Notes under the pieces: model-generated
Database searches by the model: none
What the model was told of the DNA's origin: nothing
The model's input: only the letters and a program-made list of their open reading frames with translations
Position numbers and translations under genes: made by a program
Part shown: positions 1-5,536 of the stretch, one piece after another
Position numbering within the stretch: position 1 is the first letter of the stretch
How the letters are laid out: every line of letters begins with the position of its first letter
DNA from: an uncultured Ruminococcus sp.
Lineage (GTDB): Bacteria; Bacillota; Clostridia; Oscillospirales; Acutalibacteraceae
Direction of reading: 5' to 3'
NCBI GenBank assembly: GCA_902773265.1
Contig: CACYDZ010000031.1
Coordinates: 1 to 5,833 of the forward strand
Length of the DNA stretch: 5,833 nt

Positions 1-393
1 CGGGGAAAGCTGATGTCCTGCCGTACTCCAAATCTGGTCACTGCCTGCCAGAAGGACATCTCTGTCACCCACCATCAGGGAGGCGGATTGGAGAGAGTCA
101 CAATATTTTACGGCAATGTTCTGCTGACAGAATTTTGCCATTTTCTGATATCGTTTTGCAAAATGTTTTTTTGCTTTGCGGATTTCCAGTTTAGCTTTCA
201 TTGAATACTGATTTTGTGAGGGAGCAAGAAAATCCCTCACTTTTTTTATGGGAGATTTCTTCTTTTCATCTTTTTTCCATTTGAGGATATAGTTTTCAGC
301 ACCGAGTTCATGGAGCTTACTTTGCAAAGCGAAAGCCTGCAAAACAGAACCGTAATTTTTCTGGTCATAATTGGTGATAACAGTAATTTTCAT
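1..393 (-). CDS. Polysaccharide pyruvyl transferase family protein, N-terminal part (runs off left edge)
   Basis: I translated this stretch by hand on the minus strand. It opens with ATG at 393 and stays open for 131 codons to base 1, so the 3' end lies outside the window. The N-terminus has the family's look: a beta strand MKITVITNYD, then NYGSVLQAFALQSKL at residues 13-27 (Asn-Tyr-Gly-x-Val-Leu-Gln before the first helix). Later comes VLLAGSDQIWS at 113-123, matching the conserved GSDQ-(V/I)-W block. Residues 40-85 are very lysine-rich. A GGAGA ribosome binding site (402-406) sits 8 bases before the ATG and 14 bases separate the gene from wzx, so it is probably the next cistron. Characterised members (CsaB, WcaK-like) transfer pyruvate from phosphoenolpyruvate to sugar hydroxyls as ketals. 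The C-terminal catalytic half is not visible, so the exact reaction and substrate are inferred only from family. Confidence 0.9.
   Translation of the reverse strand, partial: MKITVITNYDQKNYGSVLQAFALQSKLHELGAENYILKWKKDEKKKSPIKKVRDFLAPSQNQYSMKAKLEIRKAKKHFAKRYQKMAKFCQQNIAVKYCDSLQSASLMVGDRDVLLAGSDQIWSTAGHQLSP
216..247 (+). other. Terminator-like hairpin with T7 tail, antisense to a coding region
   Basis: A perfect 8-base inverted repeat, GTGAGGGA (216-223) and TCCCTCAC (233-240), with a 9-base loop is followed at once by seven T residues (241-247). Read on the plus strand this has the form of an intrinsic terminator. It lies inside the minus-strand pyruvyl transferase gene and no plus-strand gene is supported here. 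It may be chance in lysine-rich coding sequence, or it may stop antisense transcripts. The structure is certain; a function is not. Confidence 0.3.
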
Positions 394-407
394 ATTTTCA
401 ATCTCCG

Positions 408-1889
408 TCAGTCTTGTTGTGTCTGGGGTTTGCTTTTGTTTTTCTTTTTGATTTGTTTAAGCGTAGAGATGAGTGTTCTTCGTTTGATAAAGGCAATAAG
501 TAACACTAGAAGAAGTATACTGTAGCGGATAAGCGGATATTCGTAGGTAAAAGTCAGTCCGACGGTTACCAGAACGATGACGATGGAAAGCAGTACGATA
601 ATACGCATATCGTATATTTTGGTATCATTGAGAACAGATTTGCTGATTTTCTGCATGATATAATAGTGGGCAAACGAGAAGAAGATATAACAGACCAGTG
701 TGGTATAAGCAGCGGCTATATAGCCGAACAGGGGAATACAGACAGCGTTCAGCCCCAGATTGAGAACCGCACCTGTTATGGAGGCAACCATGATTTTTTT
801 GGTTTTTTCGTAGTACATACCGATGATAGAGAAAATATTATAGAGAAAGGTAAAATAAGAACTTGCCGCAACAGGGGGGACAACATAAACAGCGTCATGA
901 TACTGTTTGGGAGCCATGATATAAATGATTTCGGGAGCAAATATCGTAAACACGGTACTTATTCCCAGCACGAAGAATAACAGGACATTGACGACTTTGC
1001 GGATATCCTGATATTTTTTTTCTTTGAGATTCTGATAAATCCAAGGACGCAACGCATCAACAATGCTGACTTTCAGGACATTGACCACATATCCTGCCGA
1101 ATAGGCAACGCTGTATATACCTGCTTCTGCGGCACCTACCATGTTTTTTATCATAATGCGGTCAGAAGAAGACAACACCGTAAGAGAAAGACTGTGAGGG
1201 ATAAGCGGTAACTGTACATTCAAAGCGTGTTTCCAGCCTTTTGTGGAAAAGAAAGTTTTTCCCTGTTTACAGAAATAGATGTAGAAAATACCGCCGAAAA
1301 TTATCTGTACCAGTACGATGGATAAAGCTCTTGCGATGGCTTCATCTTTGGTTGCCATCCATACGAACAAAATTCCCAGTACAGCGTTCAGAACTACCAT
1401 TGTCAGTGTACGGATAACCAATGCCCTGTATTTGTAATTGAAACGCTTTTCCATCGTCCAGAAATTGACGGGAGGTTCAAATAAAATCTGTGCGAAGAGT
1501 AAACAGACTAAGGGAGTAGGCAAACCGATAAACCTGTTGAAAAAGCTATGGAACAGTAAATAGATGATGAATATTACAATGGTAACGATAAAGGAAAGTG
1601 ACAGCAAGGGAACAGCAGCGGCTTTTTTTTCTTTTTCGCTGTCGGCTTTGGTGTAATTGTTGACATAGATAACATGGTGCATATTCAGTGTACAAAAAAC
1701 AGTAAGGATATTGTACCATGACAGATATACACTGTACATACCATACTCTTCCGTAGGCATAAGACGGGTAAAAATAGGTACAGTAATGAATGCAATACAT
1801 TTCTGTAACAGCGTACAGATAACGAACCATATACCCGCTCTTGCTGCTACGGGAATTTTCATATATTGGTGATAAAACTTCTTTATCAT
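408..1889 (-). CDS. wzx: Wzx-type polysaccharide flippase (oligosaccharide flippase family)
   Basis: This 493-residue integral membrane protein has the length and pattern of the Wzx/polysaccharide transporter family, which flips undecaprenyl-diphosphate-linked repeat units across the cytoplasmic membrane. The N-terminus carries the family hallmark: a first membrane helix (about 17-40) ending in VPIFTRLMPTEEYGMYSVYL (residues 37-56), then a loop and hydrophobic segments near 91-113, 124-140, 160-178, 188-206, 300-318, 330-358, 368-388, 390-412, 428-447 and 452-468. The C-terminal tail (469-493) is strongly basic and presumably cytoplasmic. The ATG at 1889 is preceded by AAAGGA (1900-1905) at a 10-base spacing; Met10 is a possible but less well supported alternative start. 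The gene follows wzy after a 200-base gap occupied by an inserted element and precedes a pyruvyl transferase gene by 14 bases. Substrate specificity cannot be read from the sequence. Confidence 0.95.
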   Translation of the reverse strand: MIKKFYHQYMKIPVAARAGIWFVICTLLQKCIAFITVPIFTRLMPTEEYGMYSVYLSWYNILTVFCTLNMHHVIYVNNYTKADSEKEKKAAAVPLLSLSFIVTIVIFIIYLLFHSFFNRFIGLPTPLVCLLFAQILFEPPVNFWTMEKRFNYKYRALVIRTLTMVVLNAVLGILFVWMATKDEAIARALSIVLVQIIFGGIFYIYFCKQGKTFFSTKGWKHALNVQLPLIPHSLSLTVLSSSDRIMIKNMVGAAEAGIYSVAYSAGYVVNVLKVSIVDALRPWIYQNLKEKKYQDIRKVVNVLLFFVLGISTVFTIFAPEIIYIMAPKQYHDAVYVVPPVAASSYFTFLYNIFSIIGMYYEKTKKIMVASITGAVLNLGLNAVCIPLFGYIAAAYTTLVCYIFFSFAHYYIMQKISKSVLNDTKIYDMRIIVLLSIVIVLVTVGLTFTYEYPLIRYSILLLVLLIAFIKRRTLISTLKQIKKKNKSKPQTQQD

Positions 1890-1914
1890 GTGGACAATTT
1901 CCTTTCTTCACGCA

Positions 1915-1930
1915 TTTATAGTAAACGACA
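1915..1930 (+). repeat. Left terminal inverted repeat of the wzy-wzx intergenic element
   Basis: TTTATAGTAAACGACA is the exact reverse complement of 2052-2067. It contains a small palindrome, TTTA-TAG-TAAA. If the target duplication is a TA dinucleotide (1917-1918), the element proper would start at TAG, position 1919. Confidence 0.8.
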
Positions 1931-1947
1931 AAACAGATTGCTTTATA

Positions 1948-2014
1948 TGTCATTTCGAGAAGCGAAAGCGATGAGAAATTTTTTGTAAGATTCCTCACTT
2001 CGTTCGGAATGACA
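1948..2014. repeat. Long imperfect hairpin inside the element
   Basis: The outer arms TGTCATTTCGA (1948-1958) and TCGGAATGACA (2004-2014) are complementary at 10 of 11 positions. Inner arms at 1972-1979 and 1990-1997 pair at 7 of 8, and the odd position becomes a G-U pair in the minus-strand (wzx-sense) RNA. The apical loop is about 10 bases. The GTCATT-C/T-CGA ... GAGGAATC wording resembles palindromic repeats I recall as scattered through many bacterial genomes, but that resemblance is from memory. It would lie in the wzx 5' leader and could alter stability or read-through of the operon mRNA. No T-run follows it on the sense strand, so it is not a standard terminator. Confidence 0.6.
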
Positions 2015-2051
2015 CAAAAGAATGTTCAGAACAGCAATGGGCAAAAATAAA

Positions 2052-2067
2052 TGTCGTTTACTATAAA
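2052..2067 (-). repeat. Right terminal inverted repeat of the wzy-wzx intergenic element
   Basis: TGTCGTTTACTATAAA is the exact reverse complement of 1915-1930. With the next two bases it also forms a local palindrome, CGTTTA-CTA-TAAACG (2055-2069). The candidate TA duplication is at 2064-2065. Confidence 0.8.
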
Positions 2068-2089
2068 CGATATTTGACAATTTTACCAT

Positions 2090-3397
2090 TCAGTCAGCAA
2101 TTTCCTCTGTTGATTTTTCCATGACAAGATTGTTGATGCCCCGCATTGCCCCACATGACAGGAAAGCAAGAAAATACATATAGGCATCATATAACGGATT
2201 TCCCGTAAAACCGTACAAAAGGAAAAATATCAGAATAAACAAAGTAGAAATCAATCCGATGACAAGTTCTTCTCCGATGTAAGTTTTCAAAGTGTCCAGT
2301 CTGTATTTTCGGCAGATATGGAATGTGTTCTTTATGGGAATCAGAAACAAACAAATAATCCATACCAACCCGACAACACCTACTTCAGACATCAGCTGCA
2401 AATAGATATTATGTGTCTGCATACGGGCAAACTGTGGCGGATAATTTCGTCCTATCGTTCTTGCGGATACCAGTTTATAGGAATTCCAGCCGTTGCCCAG
2501 AAGAGGGTTGTTGGCAATCATGGTAAAGGCCAGTTCATACAGCTGTGTACGCCCGCCAAGTGTTGTCCAGTCTTCTGTGTCCATAAGACGGTTACTCAGA
2601 ACGGTAAGCTGTGGAATGAACGGAACAACAAAGATAAACACCAAAAACAGTACTCCGCCTGCCAGAACAATTCTGGAAATTTTCTTTATGCTGTTTCGTT
2701 TTTCGATGAACAGATATATCAGAACCAGAGCAATGACCATCATAATAACAGGTGAGCGTTTACCCGTAAAAAGAAGTGCCAGTAAACGGACAACTAAATG
2801 GATAATGTTCTTTTTCAGATTTTTCTTTCCCTCAATGATTGTACGGATAACCATAATTCCTGTTCCTATACTCAGTACACAGGCATTAGCTCCGTAATTC
2901 GAAAACAGTCCTGCAACAGCTCCCTCATTGTAATGATAGAGATTGCTTCGCAGAAGGTCGCCGTGCATAAACAGTCGTATGAAACTGAGATATAAATTTG
3001 AGTTCAAAGAAAACACGATGGTTACTATGGCATGAAATAAAGAAATCCAGAACAGAAAGTCTATGAAATAATGTACCCAGTCGGTCTGCTTTCGGGTAAA
3101 GACCAGTATCCCACACAGCAGATAATAATAGATAATATTGGTATCAAATTCGCCTATTGCCAGATATCTGTTGCGGAACACGACAAACCCCGATACAGCC
3201 AGAAACCACATAAACTCATACAAAGTCACTTTGATTTCTTTTGCGTAACTGAAGAATATCGCAAAAGAAATCAGCAAAGCACCTATCTGTACAATAAAAT
3301 GGGGAAAAATATACGAACGGATTACTCCCAGTTCAAAATAAGACAGGAGTAAAACGACAGCTACGGCAAAAATATTAATTTTTACTTTTTTTTCCAT
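2090..3397 (-). CDS. wzy: Wzy-like polysaccharide polymerase / O-antigen ligase family membrane protein
   Basis: The product is a 435-residue polytopic membrane protein of the O-antigen ligase/polymerase family, which joins flipped repeat units on the outer face of the membrane. Diagnostic blocks are LALLFTGKRSPVIMMVIALV (206-225, the family's T-x-S/K-R-x-P segment before a helix), GGRTQLYELAFTMI at 281-294 followed by NNPLLGNGWNSY (296-307), and THNIYLQLMSEVGVVGL (328-344, containing the conserved His-Asn and Glu-x-Gly). A large extracytoplasmic loop spans about 260-335. The ATG at 3397 is chosen because AAAGGG lies 8 bases upstream; a GTG at 3406 falls on that site and cannot be used with it. 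The gene overlaps the glycosyltransferase by 23 bases, implying coupling. Codons 2-4 contain a run of eight A residues (3386-3393 on the opposite strand), a possible slippage site. Ligase activity rather than polymerase activity cannot be excluded from sequence, but neighbouring wzx favours Wzy. Confidence 0.93.
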   Translation of the reverse strand: MEKKVKINIFAVAVVLLLSYFELGVIRSYIFPHFIVQIGALLISFAIFFSYAKEIKVTLYEFMWFLAVSGFVVFRNRYLAIGEFDTNIIYYYLLCGILVFTRKQTDWVHYFIDFLFWISLFHAIVTIVFSLNSNLYLSFIRLFMHGDLLRSNLYHYNEGAVAGLFSNYGANACVLSIGTGIMVIRTIIEGKKNLKKNIIHLVVRLLALLFTGKRSPVIMMVIALVLIYLFIEKRNSIKKISRIVLAGGVLFLVFIFVVPFIPQLTVLSNRLMDTEDWTTLGGRTQLYELAFTMIANNPLLGNGWNSYKLVSARTIGRNYPPQFARMQTHNIYLQLMSEVGVVGLVWIICLFLIPIKNTFHICRKYRLDTLKTYIGEELVIGLISTLFILIFFLLYGFTGNPLYDAYMYFLAFLSCGAMRGINNLVMEKSTEEIAD

Positions 3398-4520
3398 CAA
3401 CAACACCCTTTATCAGCGGAAAAGTTTTTTCTGCAATCGCACCCCAGTTGAAATCTTCTAATATGGTGTTTTTTGCCAGCTTTCCTATACGGTCGGCATA
3501 ATCTTTGTCTTGTAACAGTTTTTCGATGATATTTACCCATTCGTCAGCATTTTCCTGACAGATAAACCCGTTTTCCTGATGGGTAATCAGTGTTGACGAC
3601 CCTCCGTTATAGGACGAAACAACAGGTACTTCAAACAACATCGCCTCCATCAGCACCATGCCGAAAATATCGTATTTTGTCGGAAATAAAAAGACTTCTG
3701 CTTTTTTATACAGTGACGGCAACTGATTCTGATTTAAACTTTCTATATGGATAACCGCATTTTGCAGATGATTTTCGCTGATTATTTTTTCACATTCTGT
3801 TCGATAATCAGTGTTCGCCTTACCCACAAGCACAAGTTTGACGGCTGAACCCCTTTCATGCAGTTTTTTAAGGATATCCAGTAAAAACAGGGTATTTCTG
3901 CGTTGGTCTATCGTGCCGACATATAACAGGTAGCGGTCATTTTCCGCAATCCCGAATTTTGACCAATCCACATCTTCATAGTGGTCAAACCTGTCGGAAT
4001 CCAGTCCGACGCCGATAGTCTTTACCTTCTGAAACCCGATTTTCCGTAAATATTCCTCTGCAAGTCTGCTTTTGGAAAACACTTGTACGCTTTCAGCAAA
4101 TTTTTTTCGAAAAAACAGCGTTGAAGTGATTTTATTCACTATCTTTCGTGGCAGATTATAGTTCTGTTCGTAAGGTCCGTGATAGATACATACTTTGTCG
4201 GGATATTTTTTGGTGAGTTCAAAACTGGTATACTGATTGAACTCATTGAGCCACAGGATATCGTAATTTTCAGCCAGTGCATACACTTCAGGCATGACAC
4301 CGTGTTTGAAATATTCTTTTCCTTTGAGCCAGTGGATATGGATATCCTTTCCGTCACCGACAGACCATTTCTGGATATGGGTTTCCTGATTTCCACCGTA
4401 AAAGACGATATCTGTATCAATTCCTCTGCTGACAAAGGCTTTAGCCAGTCCGAGTTCCTGTGTATTGTAATTCTGAATATTCATAATGTTGCCGTAGCCA
4501 CGAACAATCAATAATTTCAC
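3375..4520 (-). CDS. GT4-family glycosyltransferase (GT-B fold)
   Basis: This 381-residue cytoplasmic or membrane-associated glycosyltransferase would add one sugar from a nucleotide-sugar donor to the lipid-linked repeat unit. The N-terminal acceptor domain begins MKLLIVRGYGN, continues through LNEFNQYTSFEL (91-102) and ends near QVFSKSRLAEEYL (146-158). The C-terminal donor domain begins at RYLLYVGTID (196-205), with KLVLVGKAN at 228-236, YKKAEVFLFPTKYDIFG at 271-287, and LMEAMLFEVPVVSS at 290-303. The retaining-GT4 E-x7-E motif appears as D284-x7-E292, with Asp in the first position. The usual Arg/Lys pair of the VGR-x-x-x-K segment is changed to VGTIDQRR. The start is GTG at 4520, supported by a ribosome binding site and by beta strand 1 starting immediately. 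It follows the FrhB-like gene by 5 bases and overlaps wzy by 23. The sugar and linkage are not predictable. Confidence 0.95.
   Translation of the reverse strand: MKLLIVRGYGNIMNIQNYNTQELGLAKAFVSRGIDTDIVFYGGNQETHIQKWSVGDGKDIHIHWLKGKEYFKHGVMPEVYALAENYDILWLNEFNQYTSFELTKKYPDKVCIYHGPYEQNYNLPRKIVNKITSTLFFRKKFAESVQVFSKSRLAEEYLRKIGFQKVKTIGVGLDSDRFDHYEDVDWSKFGIAENDRYLLYVGTIDQRRNTLFLLDILKKLHERGSAVKLVLVGKANTDYRTECEKIISENHLQNAVIHIESLNQNQLPSLYKKAEVFLFPTKYDIFGMVLMEAMLFEVPVVSSYNGGSSTLITHQENGFICQENADEWVNIIEKLLQDKDYADRIGKLAKNTILEDFNWGAIAEKTFPLIKGVVDGKKSKN
3406..3411 (-). promoter_or_regulatory. Ribosome binding site that decides the wzy start
   Basis: AAAGGG on the minus strand is 8 bases before the ATG at 3397. 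A GTG nine bases further upstream begins on the last G of this site, so the ATG is preferred. The site lies inside the end of the glycosyltransferase gene, which fits translational coupling. Confidence 0.75.
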
Positions 4521-4525
4521 GCTGT

Positions 4526-5527
4526 TTACCTCTTTCTGCCTTTTAATTTATGGATAACTGCCAGTATACCTGTTTGATTGAGGAAATTTTTTACTTTGCG
4601 TTTCTGACACATTTTCTGATAACTGCCGAAGTACTGTTCAAATGCGGAAAGAAGTCCCTGTTGATGATAGCTTTCCCAGAAGGCTTGTCTGTTTTTGTTC
4701 ATGGTGATGGGATGACTTAAAGTACCTTGTCTGCATACAGAAAGTGTTGACGGAATAACCGTCATATGGTACAGGCTTTCCTGCCAGAAATCTTCTCCCT
4801 TATCCGTAATGATGAAAATACCCGACAGTCCTGATTTTTTTTGAAAACCGTCCGGAATTTTATCCGCACTTCCCCAATAATCCGAAAGTACAATATCGGA
4901 CGGTCTGTCCTCATTGGCAAACGGACAGTTGGCACAGGATACTCTTGAAATCATCTCATGGAGAAAAAGATTGTAGTAGATATCCTGTGTGCCGAAAGAT
5001 TTGTATGCTTTTCCAGAGGCAAAGCGGATATACATATCCTGAACGCTGTTTTTCAGTTTTTTTCCTCTGAACTTGATTTCTGTCACTTTGGAATGATAGT
5101 GGTTTTCCTGAATAGCCAGATAATCTCTGAATACTTTGGGACTGGGCGTTCCGTGACACAGAAATTCCACAAGAAGAAGTTTTTCCTGTAAGGCGTCGGG
5201 TATAAATTTTTTTACCGCCATTACCTGACAGGGCGTTCCCGAAAAGAGGACTTCCCGTCCTTTTTTCAAATCTTCCAGAATGAGTGAATAGCAGTCTGTC
5301 ATGTCTGACTGCAAGTATTTTGAACCACGAAAAACTTTCGCCTCTTCAAGTGTTTCTGCCCTGTTGTGAACAACTTTTCGGAAATCATCGGTGAATTTTG
5401 CTCCGTAACATACCCCCTTATGATTTTCAATCATATTCACCGCCAAGTTCCAGAAAGCACCGCCTGAAGAACTTGTTTTCCATAAATTTTCGTCATTGGT
5501 TCTTGCCAGATAGACCTTTTTTATCAT
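4526..5527 (-). CDS. FrhB/FdhB-like protein (coenzyme F420 hydrogenase/dehydrogenase beta subunit family), ferredoxin domain absent
   Basis: The 333-residue product carries the full set of FrhB_FdhB family blocks: TSSSGGAFW (18-26, flavin-binding type), VCYGAKF (39-45), FRGSKYLQSDM (66-76), VLFSGTPCQV (93-102), LCHGTPSP (123-130), IKFRGKK (151-157), SCANCPFANEDRPSDI (197-212) and DYWGS (216-220). Cys100, Cys124, Cys198 and Cys201 sit where the family places redox or Fe-S cysteines. Relatives in polysaccharide clusters, as I recall them, usually start with a CxxCxxC-type ferredoxin module; here the protein starts directly at the FrhB part. An in-frame stop four codons upstream shows no hidden N-terminus. 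The ATG at 5527 has GAGGA (5534-5538) 6 bases ahead, overlapping the upstream stop codon. It lies 9 bases after a pyruvyl transferase gene and 5 before a glycosyltransferase. A redox modification of a sugar or glycan is the likely role; a real F420 hydrogenase role is unlikely in this context. Confidence 0.92.
   Translation of the reverse strand: MIKKVYLARTNDENLWKTSSSGGAFWNLAVNMIENHKGVCYGAKFTDDFRKVVHNRAETLEEAKVFRGSKYLQSDMTDCYSLILEDLKKGREVLFSGTPCQVMAVKKFIPDALQEKLLLVEFLCHGTPSPKVFRDYLAIQENHYHSKVTEIKFRGKKLKNSVQDMYIRFASGKAYKSFGTQDIYYNLFLHEMISRVSCANCPFANEDRPSDIVLSDYWGSADKIPDGFQKKSGLSGIFIITDKGEDFWQESLYHMTVIPSTLSVCRQGTLSHPITMNKNRQAFWESYHQQGLLSAFEQYFGSYQKMCQKRKVKNFLNQTGILAVIHKLKGRKR
4529..4533 (-). 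promoter_or_regulatory. Ribosome binding site supporting the GTG start of the glycosyltransferase
   Basis: AGAGG on the minus strand is 8 bases before GTG (4518-4520) and sits in the last codons of the FrhB-like gene. The next in-frame ATG is at codon 13, beyond the conserved first beta strand, so GTG is the better start. Confidence 0.7.
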
Positions 5528-5536
5528 CTGAAATCC

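Larger units (their letters stand above)
1915..2067. mobile_element. MITE-like non-coding element between wzy and wzx
   Basis: A 153-base segment is bounded by perfect 16-base inverted repeats (1915-1930 and 2052-2067) and contains no credible gene. Its flanks fit a TA target duplication (1917-1918 and 2064-2065), which would make the element proper 1919-2063, or 145 bases. TA duplication is typical of IS630/mariner-type transposition, so a small element mobilised in trans is likely, though this is inference from one copy. Removing it leaves roughly 50 bases between the wzy stop and wzx start, closer to the spacing elsewhere in this operon. That supports insertion into a pre-existing operon. 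The interior holds a long imperfect hairpin at 1948-2014. No transposase is visible in the window. Alternatives are an operator or attenuator region built around inverted repeats. Confidence 0.65.

Noticed and set aside
666..980. Plus-strand open frame of 104 codons
   Set aside because: It lies wholly opposite the wzx coding sequence, has no family resemblance and no good ribosome binding site, so it is a shadow frame.
1546..1998. Minus-strand frame of 150 codons overlapping the wzx start and the inserted element
   Set aside because: It starts inside the hairpin element and then runs out of frame through wzx. The product looks like a frame-shifted membrane protein and has no independent support.
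1890..2089. Promoter for wzx inside the intergenic element
   Set aside because: TATAAA- and TTGTCA-like hexamers occur on the minus strand, but no pair has spacing near 17 bases, so I do not call a promoter.
2318..2897. Two overlapping plus-strand frames opposite wzy
   Set aside because: wzy has strong family motifs over the same bases; the plus-strand products are low-complexity shadows.
3398..3406. GTG at 3406 as an earlier start for wzy
   Set aside because: The AAAGGG site ends on the first base of this GTG, leaving no spacing, while it is ideally placed for the ATG at 3397.
4179..4514. Plus-strand frame of 111 codons opposite the glycosyltransferase
   Set aside because: It is explained as the complement of a well-supported GT4 gene and has no recognisable domain.
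4526..5527. True F420-reducing hydrogenase or formate dehydrogenase subunit
   Set aside because: No partner subunits or hydrogenase genes are present, and every neighbour belongs to glycan synthesis, so the family name should not be taken as function.
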